Source of the DNA: Vallitalea sp.
GTDB taxonomy: Bacteria; Bacillota; Clostridia; Lachnospirales; Vallitaleaceae
Direction: 5' to 3'
Assembly (NCBI GenBank): GCA_025210515.1
Contig: JAOARM010000018.1
Location: forward strand, 1 to 64,000
DNA length: 64,000 nt
In this document: positions 19,013-27,754 of the stretch, one piece after another
Layout: every line of letters starts with the position of its first letter
Position numbering within the stretch: the first letter of the stretch is position 1
Position numbers and translations under genes: made by a program
The notes under the pieces: generated by a model
Told to the model about the DNA's origin: nothing
Seen by the model: the letters and a program-made list of their open reading frames with translations, nothing else
Database searches by the model: none

Positions 19013-20326
19013 TTATTTTATTCCTAGCCATTCTTTATAATACTGCTGTCTCGTTAATGGGCTCTCAAATTTCTCAAGTGTTAATTTCAACTGTTCATTA
19101 TACATTAACATATCATATGCAGTCAATGATAATAATTTAGCAGGAGTAATATAAGCCATTTCCTCATCTTTAATATCAAAATCATGGCTATGAAAATCTC
19201 CACAAAAGCCACTAAAACCAATTTGGATAACTGGCACAAAGCAAGAAATATCTGCAAGGTCATCAGAAGCAAATGTTTTTCCTCCGCATATAATATTATC
19301 TTCATTCACTAACAATTTAGCATTATCAACAATATGTTTAGCTAGTGGACTAAAATAATTGCTAGGTAAATATCCAGGAATATTATTAATCTCACATTCA
19401 CATCCTAGAGCCTTAGCACAATGAATAAATGCATTATCTATCTTTCTATCAGCGTCAAATACAGCTTGTACCTCACTTGCTCTTACATATGTTTCAACAA
19501 CGACTTCATCTGGAACTGTATTTACCGCTGTACCACCTTTAGTTATTACTGGGTGGAATCTTACATGGTGATCATCTTGAAATGTTTCTCTAAGTAATGC
19601 TACTGCATTTAGTGATAATGATGCTGCATTTAAAGCATTTTTCCCTAGATGTGGATAAGCACCTGCATGAGCACTTTTCCCTAGAAATGTTGCCTTTTTT
19701 GCAACAAATCCATTTGTAGAAATATCTGTTTCTATAACTCTACCTTCAAGTCCATTTCCATGAGAAGAAAGAATAAGATCAATATCATCAAAAGCTCCTT
19801 CAAGTAGAAGATTTTGCTTTCCAGAAAAAGCTTTTATCTTTCCATCTTTCATTAAATTAAGGCGATAATCAAAATCGACAAATTCTTCAGCTGGAGCTGT
19901 AATTAAAGATATCTTACCATCTATTTCATCTAGCAAATTACTCTTAGCGATCCCTCTAAATACTGCCATCATTATAGCCATCTGTGCATTATGTCCACAG
20001 GAATGAGCGGCATTATCTTCTTTATTAGCAAATGGATGATTAAATGTAGGTGTTGCGTCCATATCACATAATAGTCCAATATGTAATGCTTCTCCTGAAC
20101 CTATTGTATATTTCATCCCTGTAATAGCATACTCTTCATACTTTGTTATATTAATATCTTTCAAAAATTCTTTTATAGTCTCTTTTGTATTAACTTCTTT
20201 GTAACCTAATTCTGGATTCCTAAATATCTTATTACCAACATCTATTACACTTTGTTTTTCACGTTCAATAATACTTAATAACTTATCTTTATTATTGTTA
20301 ATTACATCTTTAGATATGTTTTCCAT
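19013..20326 (-). CDS. M20 family metallo-amidohydrolase
   Basis: 437 residues of the M20D/aminoacylase class, which remove an acyl or amino-acyl group from N-acylated amino acids. Metal-site features include LLCDMDATP (Asp), HSCGHNAQ (His-Cys-His), TAPAEEF (Glu pair) and a C-terminal FHSHDFD His. A dimerisation insert with HAGAYPHLGKNALNAA is present. The start at 20326 is chosen because GGAGG lies 8 bases upstream and would fall within the coding region if the ATG at 20341 were used. It leads the operon with the two DMT genes. Confidence 0.85.
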   Translation of the reverse strand: MENISKDVINNNKDKLLSIIEREKQSVIDVGNKIFRNPELGYKEVNTKETIKEFLKDINITKYEEYAITGMKYTIGSGEALHIGLLCDMDATPTFNHPFANKEDNAAHSCGHNAQMAIMMAVFRGIAKSNLLDEIDGKISLITAPAEEFVDFDYRLNLMKDGKIKAFSGKQNLLLEGAFDDIDLILSSHGNGLEGRVIETDISTNGFVAKKATFLGKSAHAGAYPHLGKNALNAASLSLNAVALLRETFQDDHHVRFHPVITKGGTAVNTVPDEVVVETYVRASEVQAVFDADRKIDNAFIHCAKALGCECEINNIPGYLPSNYFSPLAKHIVDNAKLLVNEDNIICGGKTFASDDLADISCFVPVIQIGFSGFCGDFHSHDFDIKDEEMAYITPAKLLSLTAYDMLMYNEQLKLTLEKFESPLTRQQYYKEWLGIK

Positions 20327-20417
20327 TGATATTTCCTCCATCTATTTAAGTAGTTCATATAATACACTTTACATTTTACTTATATTAAGATATCATTAAA
20401 TAACTAACTAGAGACAG

Positions 20418-20427
20418 GACATATGTC
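20418..20427. promoter_or_regulatory. Short perfect palindrome in a divergent intergenic region
   Basis: GACATATGTC lies a few bases upstream of the Crp/Fnr gene's ribosome-binding site and 80 bases from the divergent amidohydrolase gene. It could be an operator for the regulator, but at 10 bases a chance match is possible. Confidence 0.3.
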
Positions 20428-20443
20428 ATGAGAGGTGATTTTT

Positions 20444-21124
20444 TTGAAAATATATAAAGACCCAGTAGCACTTAGAAAATACTGTAATAAATTTCAGTTA
20501 GACAAAATAATTGATGTAGGTCTTAATGAAAATTACGAATTTCATTTATTTGAAAAAGGTGACTTTATATGTAAAATAGACGAACCTGTATATTATTTTT
20601 ATTTTTTACTTGATGGTAAAACTAAAAATTTTATTATGTCAGATAACGGCAAAATATTGTTAATAGGATTTTATGAAGCATTCACTAACTTTGGCGATAT
20701 AGAAATACCTAATAATACCACTTATACAAGTAATGTTGAAGCAGTTACAAAATGTGTATTACTTGCCTTACCTGTTAGTTTCATTAAATTGGTTTGCCTT
20801 AATAGAAAATCATTTCTAAAATATTTAACTATGGAGTTAAGTAAGAAGCTTAATGATAGCTCAAGAAAAAGTTCATTTAATATTCTATATCCACTTAAAA
20901 ATCGTCTAGCAAGCTTTCTTATTGAACATATAACTGTCCCTAATCAACGTGTAATAAACCTTACTTCTTCTTATAAAGAAATTGCAGAATCTCTTGGAAC
21001 TACTTATCGTCATCTAAGTAGGACGTTAAATGAATTTAAAAATAGTGATATAATAGAGATTAAAGATAAGCAGATAATTATTTTGAATGAGGATGAGTTG
21101 AGAAATATGAGTAAGGATATGTAG
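20444..21124 (+). CDS. Crp/Fnr family transcriptional regulator
   Basis: 226 residues: an N-terminal cyclic-nucleotide-binding beta-roll (about 10-120, containing FLLDGKTKNFIMSDNGK) and a C-terminal winged helix (about 150-215, INLTSSYKEIAESLGTTYRHLSRTLNEF). There is no Cys cluster for an iron-sulfur centre. It resembles YeiL-type regulators. The likely start is TTG at 20444, preceded by AGAGGTGA; a GTG at 20435 overlaps that site. It is divergent from the amidohydrolase/DMT operon, its probable target. Confidence 0.85.
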   Translation: MKIYKDPVALRKYCNKFQLDKIIDVGLNENYEFHLFEKGDFICKIDEPVYYFYFLLDGKTKNFIMSDNGKILLIGFYEAFTNFGDIEIPNNTTYTSNVEAVTKCVLLALPVSFIKLVCLNRKSFLKYLTMELSKKLNDSSRKSSFNILYPLKNRLASFLIEHITVPNQRVINLTSSYKEIAESLGTTYRHLSRTLNEFKNSDIIEIKDKQIIILNEDELRNMSKDM

Positions 21125-21145
21125 ATTATGATATATTTTATTTCC

Positions 21146-21344
21146 GTAGATGTATAGGTATATATAACTTGTTCCTATAAAGAATTAAAGAAAAACTAAG
21201 CTCATTCCAAGATAAATTCCTAAAATTCGAAAACTCCCGTTGGTCAAACATTCGAATTTCTTAACGGAATTTATCTTTCCATTCGCTAAGATTTTCTAAT
21301 TAATTCTTTATTAAGTCACACGTTATATATACCTATACATCTAC
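21146..21344. repeat. Large nested palindrome (about 199 bp)
   Basis: The outer arms (21146-21168 and 21322-21344) are perfect 23-bp inverted repeats. Inside are three further nested stems: an imperfect one (TAAAGAATTAA region with TTAATTCTTTA region), GATAAATTCC/GGAATTTATC (21211/21266) and AAATTCGAA/TTCGAATTT (21223/21251). The whole could fold as one long rod. It lies between convergent genes and has no coding potential. Confidence 0.65.
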
Positions 21345-21494
21345 TAGGCTCATTATAATTTTAAATGTCAGTTATTAAGTTTTTCCTTTTTCACTATATA
21401 AATTTTATAATATACTTGGTTACCTTGCTATATTCTACCTGTTTACTGGGTTATTCCTAACCCTTATAATATATAAACAAATCCACTAGCCCAA

Positions 21495-21691
21495 CAAAGA
21501 GGGCTGTTTTATAATACATTTTTAACGTCAACATAAAAGGAAGATAGACTAGGTTTAGCGGTAAACGAAGCCAGGACGGCGTAGTGCATACCCTTTAAAC
21601 AGGACGTTTAAGGGTATGAATAGCTAAACCTAGTCTATCTTCCAAGAACCTGTAGCCCTCAGAAAAATGTATTATATAACAGCCCTCTTTG
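21495..21691. mobile_element. MITE-like palindrome (copy B) carrying a nested hairpin element
   Basis: Terminal inverted repeats of about 30 bp (left 21495-21524, right 21663-21691) have the core AGGGCTGTTTTATAATACAT. The right end differs by a small number of bases. Between them lies the intact three-way-junction element at 21539-21643. With the palindrome at 21146 it fills the 603-base gap between convergent genes. Confidence 0.65.
21539..21643. repeat. Three-way-junction hairpin element with two AGGAC loops (copy 3)
   Basis: Perfect 21-bp outer arms (21539-21559 with 21623-21643) enclose hairpin 1 (GCC/GGC) and hairpin 2 (CATACCC...GGGTATG with AAAC/GTTT next to the loop). Both loops are AGGAC closed by C-G, exactly as at 4371-4470, whose stems differ in sequence. 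ACGA before hairpin 1, and GAAT before the closing arm, are also shared. Confidence 0.75.
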
Positions 21692-21727
21692 TGGAAGCTC
21701 CCAAATATAATCTTCCAATTAATTTTA

Positions 21728-24382
21728 TTACCTCTTAACCACCTTAGCCACCTCACCAGTAACCACAGGTATTATAGCCAATACAATCGCCACTCCTAAC
21801 TGATTAACACTCAACGCAAATGTACTAAATATTTCCTGTAAAAACGGAACATAAACAACTATAAAAAGTAAAATTATAGCAACTAAAACCGAATAATTAA
21901 GATATTTATTTCCTAGGAAATTCATCTTAAAAATTGATTTCTTCTCTGATCTTGCTGAATAAGCTCTAAGCATTTCCCCTATAATCAACGTTATAAAACA
22001 GAAAGTTCTAGCTATAACTAACTTTGTATCCGAATCAATATCTCCTGCCATTACAAAACCTAATCTATAAGAAACAAGTACAGCTATAGTGAGTCCTATG
22101 CTCTGAAATGCCAAAGCAATTGACATAAATTTATCAACAATAGGTTCCTTTGGATTTCTTGGCTTCATATTCATAATATCCTTTTCGCCTTCCTCAAGTC
22201 CTAATGCAAAAGCTGGAAATGAATCTGTAATTAAATTAATCCATAATAGCTGAATTGGAACAAGAGGAACAGCCCAACCAGATAATAACGCAATAAATAT
22301 AATAAGTATTTCTCCAATATTACAAGATAATAGAAAACCAACAAACTTTCTAATATTACTATATATAATTCTACCTTCCTCAACTGCATCAACAATACTA
22401 GCAAAATTATCATCAGTAAGAATCATATCTGCCGCTTCTTTTGAAACATCTGTTCCAGTAATACCCATTGCAATTCCAATATCTGCTTTTTTTAGTGCTG
22501 GTGCATCATTTACACCATCTCCTGTCATAGCAGCTACTTCACCATTTGATTTAATTGATTCTACTATTTTTACTTTATGTTCTGGCGACACTCTTGCAAA
22601 TACGTTAATATCTTTGACTTTTTCTTTAAATTCTTCATCTGAATAATCATTAATATGAATTCCTTCCATAGCTTGATTATCACTATCAATTATACCAATT
22701 TCTTTTGCAATAGCACTAGCTGTTACAACATGATCTCCTGTTATCATAACAACTCTTATACCTGCTTTTTTACATAACTTAATAGCCTCTTTTGCTTCTT
22801 GACGAGGTGGGTCAATCATTCCTGTTAATCCAACAAAAACTAAATCATTCTCTTCATTTTCAAGATTAACACTTTCACTAACTGTTTTATATGCAAATCC
22901 TAATACTCTAAGAGCATTTTCTGCAAATCCTTCATTAACTTTACTTATGTTTTTCATAATATCATCAGTAATAGGTTGACACTTTCCATCAATCATAATT
23001 TCTTTACATCTTGATAAAATAACATCTGGTGCCCCTTTAGTAAACATAATATATTCACTATCTATCTTATGAAGTGTTGACATTAATTTTCTATCAGAAT
23101 CAAAAGGATATTCTTTAAGTCTAGGGTACTTATTATTTAGTTCATCTCTATCATATCCTACTTTACCACCAAGAACAATTAATGCACCTTCTGTTGGATC
23201 ACCAATTATATCTTCATCTTTTAGCCTAGAATCATTACATAATACCCCTGCCATTAACATCTTATCTAGAACTTTAATATCTTTATCATCATTTAATATG
23301 TCACCTTCTGTTTTATATCCTGTTCCAGTAACATCCCAATAATCTGTACCATCAAAAATCTTAACAACCGTCATTTTATTTTGAGTTAAAGTACCAGTTT
23401 TATCTGTACATATTACTGTTGTACTACCAAGAGTTTCCACAGCACCTAATCTTTTCATTATTGCATGTCTCTTAATCATTTTTTGCATACCCATTGCAAG
23501 TACTACAGTAACAACAGCAGGTAATCCTTCTGGAATAGCTGCAACAGCTAAACTAACAGATGTCATAAGAACAGTAAGAGTATCTTCATTTCTTATAACC
23601 CCAAGAATAAATATTATAACGCATACTAATATACAAACAATACCAAGTAATTTTCCAAAAGAATCTAATTTCTTCTGTAATGGAGTCTCTTCTGATACTG
23701 CTTCATTTAACATTGAAGCGATTTTACCTATTTCTGTATTCATAGAAGTACCCGTAACAATTCCTTTACCTCTACCATATGTAACAATTGTACTCATATA
23801 TGCACAGTTATCTCTATCTGCGATTTGAATTTCTTCATCATAGATACTATTTGCATTTTTTTCTACTGCTACAGACTCACCTGTTAAAGCTGACTCATCG
23901 ATTTTCAGATTAATACTCTCAACTAATCTGATATCTGCTGGAACATAATCACCTGCTTCTAGCACAACTATATCTCCTGGTACTAGCTCTTTCGATTCAA
24001 CTGTACTTATTTTACCATCTCTAATTACTTTTGCTCGTGGAGCAGCCATTTCTTTTAACGCACTAAGTGCATTACTTGCTTTTTTCTCTTGTATAATTCC
24101 AAGAACTGCATTAAGAATTACAATTCCCAAAATAACAGCACCATCAACTATCTCATCAATAGCAATTGACAATACACTTGCGGCTATTAATATTAACACT
24201 ATAAAACTTTTGAACTGCTCAATAACCATTTGAAAAAGTGTCTTACCTTTACTTTCTTTTAGACTATTAGTACCATAAGTCTTAATTCTCTCTTCCACTT
24301 CTTCATAAATCAGCCCTTCACTTATATTGACATCTAAATCCGTAGCAACATCTTTTACATCCATTGAATAATATTTCGTCAC
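21728..24382 (-). CDS. Ca2+-transporting P-type ATPase (SERCA/PMCA-like)
   Basis: About 884 residues with the full P2-type plan: N-terminal cation-ATPase domain, actuator loop with LTGESVAVEK, phosphorylation site CTDKTGTLTQNK (Asp327), nucleotide domain with FTKGAPDVIL, hinge TGDGVNDAPALKKADIG and about ten membrane helices including VAAIPEGLPAVV in M4, typical of calcium pumps. The likely start is GTG at 24382, with AGGAGG 7 bases upstream; an upstream ATG at 24418 lacks a site. Monocistronic. Confidence 0.92.
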   Translation of the reverse strand: MTKYYSMDVKDVATDLDVNISEGLIYEEVEERIKTYGTNSLKESKGKTLFQMVIEQFKSFIVLILIAASVLSIAIDEIVDGAVILGIVILNAVLGIIQEKKASNALSALKEMAAPRAKVIRDGKISTVESKELVPGDIVVLEAGDYVPADIRLVESINLKIDESALTGESVAVEKNANSIYDEEIQIADRDNCAYMSTIVTYGRGKGIVTGTSMNTEIGKIASMLNEAVSEETPLQKKLDSFGKLLGIVCILVCVIIFILGVIRNEDTLTVLMTSVSLAVAAIPEGLPAVVTVVLAMGMQKMIKRHAIMKRLGAVETLGSTTVICTDKTGTLTQNKMTVVKIFDGTDYWDVTGTGYKTEGDILNDDKDIKVLDKMLMAGVLCNDSRLKDEDIIGDPTEGALIVLGGKVGYDRDELNNKYPRLKEYPFDSDRKLMSTLHKIDSEYIMFTKGAPDVILSRCKEIMIDGKCQPITDDIMKNISKVNEGFAENALRVLGFAYKTVSESVNLENEENDLVFVGLTGMIDPPRQEAKEAIKLCKKAGIRVVMITGDHVVTASAIAKEIGIIDSDNQAMEGIHINDYSDEEFKEKVKDINVFARVSPEHKVKIVESIKSNGEVAAMTGDGVNDAPALKKADIGIAMGITGTDVSKEAADMILTDDNFASIVDAVEEGRIIYSNIRKFVGFLLSCNIGEILIIFIALLSGWAVPLVPIQLLWINLITDSFPAFALGLEEGEKDIMNMKPRNPKEPIVDKFMSIALAFQSIGLTIAVLVSYRLGFVMAGDIDSDTKLVIARTFCFITLIIGEMLRAYSARSEKKSIFKMNFLGNKYLNYSVLVAIILLFIVVYVPFLQEIFSTFALSVNQLGVAIVLAIIPVVTGEVAKVVKR

Positions 24383-24685
24383 TCTATATCCTCCTATCTT
24401 AATTACAAAATCAAACATTATTTCTCATACTTGTATATATCTAGAAGTTTCATATATGATAATACCAAATTTTACATAAAAAATAAAGATTATTAAAATT
24501 ATTTATAATTAATCGTTATAAATATATTTTGTTCAAGCTTATAGTCAATTATTCTGTTAATAATAAAGTGAAAATTAAATCTATATTATTTGCTATTCTA
24601 ATTATATAGGTAATTGCAAAAAACTCTTTAGTATCTAAAGCTATTTTTAAATAAGAGTAAATATAATTATTTTTTATTATAATTA
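24383..24685. other. AT-rich intergenic region, no gene seen
   Basis: The divergent gap between the calcium ATPase and the SCP2 operon. Apart from the promoter and operator given at 24686-24766 I see only AT-rich sequence; no ORF with a ribosome-binding site and no strong hairpin. Confidence 0.5.
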
Positions 24686-24715
24686 TTGACATATTTTCTT
24701 TTAAAATCATATAAA
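24686..24715 (+). promoter_or_regulatory. Promoter of the SCP2/aminotransferase/transketolase operon
   Basis: A consensus TTGACA (24686-24691) is followed after 18 bases by TATAAA (24710-24715). It lies 32 bases upstream of a TetR-type operator, so repression by blocking transcription is plausible. Confidence 0.6.
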
Positions 24716-24746
24716 TCTAATAAGGGATAATTTATTTCACTTTTCA

Positions 24747-24766
24747 TAGAGTGAGTGCTCATTCTA
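24747..24766. promoter_or_regulatory. TetR-type operator
   Basis: TAGAGTGAGTGCTCATTCTA is a 20-bp dyad with 16 of 20 symmetric positions. Half-sites of the TGAGTG/CTCATT type are common for AcrR/TetR repressors. The TetR gene at 30236, at the end of the same cluster, is the natural candidate to bind it. Confidence 0.55.
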
Positions 24767-24816
24767 CATAACAAAACAATTATTATTTTGTCTTTATTAA
24801 GAAAGGAGGAGATTAT

Positions 24817-25572
24817 GTGTCAAATGCTTTGACTAAAGCAAATATTAATCTGTATGCTATATTACGTAATATTGAGGATTTATGTATATTGGATGAGGAA
24901 ATGAAACTTCTTATACAAGATACTAATCTAATTATTAAGTTTATAGTTAAAAATGGTCCTGAAGGTTATTTATTATTCAAAAAAGGTAAATGTAAATTTG
25001 AAACGAAAAAACAGAAATCCAACATAACACTCTATTTCAAATCTCCTAATCATTTTAATGAAATGATTGATGGTAGAGCTAACCCAATTCTATTAAAAGG
25101 ACTTACTAAAATTAAATTTTTAAAAAATGAATTCATTACTTTATCTGATCGTTTATCTTATTATCTAAAGCCTACAAAAGAATTATTAGAAAGCCCAACA
25201 TACCTTAAAATAAATACTCTACTTACAGTATACACTGCCTTTTATGCTCTTGCACAAATCGGAAATACAGATCCCGTTGGAAAACTAAATGCAAAAAGAA
25301 TACCAAATGGAACAATAAATATTTCAGTTAATAATCAAGCTCCTGCTATTAATCTTACTATTAACAATGGAAATATATTAGTTAACAAAGGTTTAGCATC
25401 TAACTATAGAGCTTCCATGACTTTTTCTAGTATAACTGTAGCAAATAAAATATTAAATGGTGAAGTAGATACTTACTCTTGCCTCGCAACAGAAAAACTT
25501 CAGATGAAAGGCTTCATTCCTATGCTTGACAATATGAACAAACTACTAGGTCAAGTACCATCTTACTTATAA
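24817..25572 (+). CDS. SCP2-like lipid-binding protein (first of two)
   Basis: 251 residues, soluble, no signal peptide. The pattern resembles sterol-carrier-protein-2 domains: a N-terminal segment with YLLFKKGKCKFETKK and NITLYFKSPNHFNEMIDG, and a second, more typical segment at about 165-235 (INISVNNQAPAINLTINNG, then LASNYRASMTFSSITVANKILNGEVD). It may bind a hydrophobic ligand. GTG start, with AGGAGG 7 bases upstream (an overlapping ATG runs into a stop). First gene of a six-gene operon; a second SCP2-like gene lies at 28766. Specific function unknown. Confidence 0.6.
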   Translation: MSNALTKANINLYAILRNIEDLCILDEEMKLLIQDTNLIIKFIVKNGPEGYLLFKKGKCKFETKKQKSNITLYFKSPNHFNEMIDGRANPILLKGLTKIKFLKNEFITLSDRLSYYLKPTKELLESPTYLKINTLLTVYTAFYALAQIGNTDPVGKLNAKRIPNGTINISVNNQAPAINLTINNGNILVNKGLASNYRASMTFSSITVANKILNGEVDTYSCLATEKLQMKGFIPMLDNMNKLLGQVPSYL

Positions 25573-25598
25573 ATTATTATGTGTAAAGGAGGTTAACA

Positions 25599-26855
25599 AT
25601 GAAAACATATAGTTACGAAAATAATCAAAAACTTTTTGAGAGAGCTTTAAAAGTACTACCTACTGGTATATATGGTCATCTTGGTCCAGCTGAAGGTTGT
25701 TTCATTCCAGTTAGTGCATACCCCTTTTTCTCATCAAAAGCAAAAGGAGCATATTTCTGGGACGTAGATGACAATAGATTTATTGATTATATGTGTGCTT
25801 ATGGCCCTAACGTTCTAGGTTATAACGACGAAGATGTTGATTTAGCAGTGGCTAATCAATTAAAACTTGGAAACTGTGTAACATCACCTTCCTCAGTTAT
25901 GGTTGAATGTGCTGAACTTCTTGTTGATACTGTTGAAATGGCAGATTGGACTTTTTTTGCCAAAAATGGTGGAGATGTAACCAGCTTTGCACTTATGGTA
26001 GCTAAAGCTGCCACCGGAAGAAAAAAAACAATTTTAGTTAATGGAGGTTATCATGGAGTAGCACCTTGGACTCAGAAGCTTGGATATCCAGGTATTGTTA
26101 GTGAAGATATCGCAAATAACATTTATGTTGATTGGAATAATTATGAACAAGTAGAAAATATAGTAAAAGAAAATCCTAATGATATTGCTTGTTTTATGGC
26201 AACACCTTATCATCATCCTGTTTTCTCCGATAGCCAATTACCAAACAAAGATTATTGGCAAAAGATAAGAAAACTATGTACTGATTATGGTATCGTTCTT
26301 GCAATTGATGATGTTAGATGTGGTTTTAGGCTAGATATGAAAGGCTCTGATCATTTCTTTGGTTTTAAAGCAGATTTGATGTGCTTCTGCAAAGCTCTTG
26401 GAAATGGATATAATTTCTCTGCATTATGCGGAATTGATTCACTAAAAGATGCGGCGTCATCAGTAATGTATACTGGAAGTTATTGGTTATCAGCAGTACC
26501 TTTTGCCGCAGGTATCGCCTGTCTTAATAAACTTAATAAAATAGATGGTCCGAAAATAATGCAAGAAAAAGGTAAAAAGTTAACCGATGGTTTAGTAAAA
26601 ATAGGTAAAGATTACGGTTTTGACCTTGTTGTATCAGGAATTCCTTCAATGTGGTATATGCGTATAGCTAATGATGATTCTCTATCTCTACATCAAGAAT
26701 GGATAGGAGAATGTGTTAGAAGAGGTGCTTTCTTCACTAATCATCATAATCTATTTATTAGCTGTGCTCTATCTGATGAAGACATTAAACTTACTCATGA
26801 AATTGCTGATGATAGTTTTAAAGCATTGAAAAATAATCATAAAGAATTATTCTAA
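25599..26855 (+). CDS. Class III PLP aminotransferase, glutamate-1-semialdehyde aminomutase-like
   Basis: 418 residues of the class III aminotransferase fold, closest in pattern to HemL. The substrate-entry region has GPNVLGYNDEDVD, the PLP-phosphate region AKNGGDVTSFALMVAKAATGRKKT, the Asp-bearing strand AIDDVRCGFR and the Schiff-base Lys at residue 265 in FCKALGNGYNFSALCG. No other haem genes are nearby, so a HemL role is unlikely; an amino group transfer on a special substrate shared with the following transketolase is inferred. It starts 27 bases after the SCP2 gene. Confidence 0.8.
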   Translation: MKTYSYENNQKLFERALKVLPTGIYGHLGPAEGCFIPVSAYPFFSSKAKGAYFWDVDDNRFIDYMCAYGPNVLGYNDEDVDLAVANQLKLGNCVTSPSSVMVECAELLVDTVEMADWTFFAKNGGDVTSFALMVAKAATGRKKTILVNGGYHGVAPWTQKLGYPGIVSEDIANNIYVDWNNYEQVENIVKENPNDIACFMATPYHHPVFSDSQLPNKDYWQKIRKLCTDYGIVLAIDDVRCGFRLDMKGSDHFFGFKADLMCFCKALGNGYNFSALCGIDSLKDAASSVMYTGSYWLSAVPFAAGIACLNKLNKIDGPKIMQEKGKKLTDGLVKIGKDYGFDLVVSGIPSMWYMRIANDDSLSLHQEWIGECVRRGAFFTNHHNLFISCALSDEDIKLTHEIADDSFKALKNNHKELF

Positions 26856-26896
26856 AATAAATAAAATATATTTACATATCTAGAAAGGAGATAATT

Positions 26897-27751
26897 ATGC
26901 CATTAAATGATACCGAATTAAGAAATCTAGAAAAAAAAGCTAATGAGCTTCGTAATCTCTGTGTAGATACAGTTGTATGGGCAGGAAGCGGACATATAGG
27001 TGGAGCTCTTAGTGCAATGGATATTTTTACTATTTTATATCATAAATATCTTAATATAGATCCTTCAAATCCTAATTGGGAAGATAGAGATCGTTTTATT
27101 CTAAGTAAAGGTCATGTAGGAGTTGGTTTTGCTCCAGTTCTTGCTGATAAAGGCTATTTTAATAAAGAGTTATTAAAAGAATATAATCATACTGGTTCAG
27201 ACCTAGGTATGCATCTTGATTCTAATAAAGTACCAGGTGTAGATGCCTCTACTGGCTCACTTGGTCATGGTCTAGCCATTGCAATAGGTATGGCTCTAGC
27301 TGCAAAGATTAATAACAAATCATATAAAACATTTTGCTTATTAGGTGATGGTGAATGCGATGAAGGTTCTGTATGGGAAGCAGCAATGGCAGCATCTAAT
27401 TATAAAGTTACTAATCTAATTACATTTGTAGATAGAAATCGTTGTATGATAGATGGCCCTACTGAAGACGTAATGAAGCTTGAACCTTTTGCTAAAAAAT
27501 GGGAATCTTTTGGATTTATAGTTAAAGAGGTTGACGGACATAGCTTTGTAGAATTATCAAAAGCAATTGATGAAGCATTGGATGAGGAAACCGCACCTGT
27601 AGTAATTATAGCAAATACTATTAAAGGCTGTGGAGTAGATTTTATGGAAAACAATTATAAGTGGCATTATGGTGGGCTTAATTCAGAGAAAATTACCGAA
27701 AGTAAAAGTAGTCTAGAAAAATATTACAATAAACGAATAAAAGGAGCGTAG
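26897..27751 (+). CDS. Transketolase, N-terminal (ThDP-binding) subunit
   Basis: 284 residues covering the pyrophosphate domain of a split transketolase. The ThDP/Mg motif runs GDGECDEGSVWEAAMAASNYKVTN, and HIGGALSAMD plus SKGHVGVGFAPVLADKGYF are typical of the domain. It needs the next gene for a complete active site. Split transketolases are frequent outside central metabolism (for example apulose-phosphate or secondary-metabolite pathways). It ends 3 bases before the next gene. Confidence 0.88.
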   Translation: MPLNDTELRNLEKKANELRNLCVDTVVWAGSGHIGGALSAMDIFTILYHKYLNIDPSNPNWEDRDRFILSKGHVGVGFAPVLADKGYFNKELLKEYNHTGSDLGMHLDSNKVPGVDASTGSLGHGLAIAIGMALAAKINNKSYKTFCLLGDGECDEGSVWEAAMAASNYKVTNLITFVDRNRCMIDGPTEDVMKLEPFAKKWESFGFIVKEVDGHSFVELSKAIDEALDEETAPVVIIANTIKGCGVDFMENNYKWHYGGLNSEKITESKSSLEKYYNKRIKGA

Positions 27752-27754
27752 AAT

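Noticed and set aside
25599..26855. Calling the aminotransferase HemL (haem biosynthesis)
   Set aside because: Fold and Lys position match, but no other hem genes are near and the operon partners are unrelated to tetrapyrroles.
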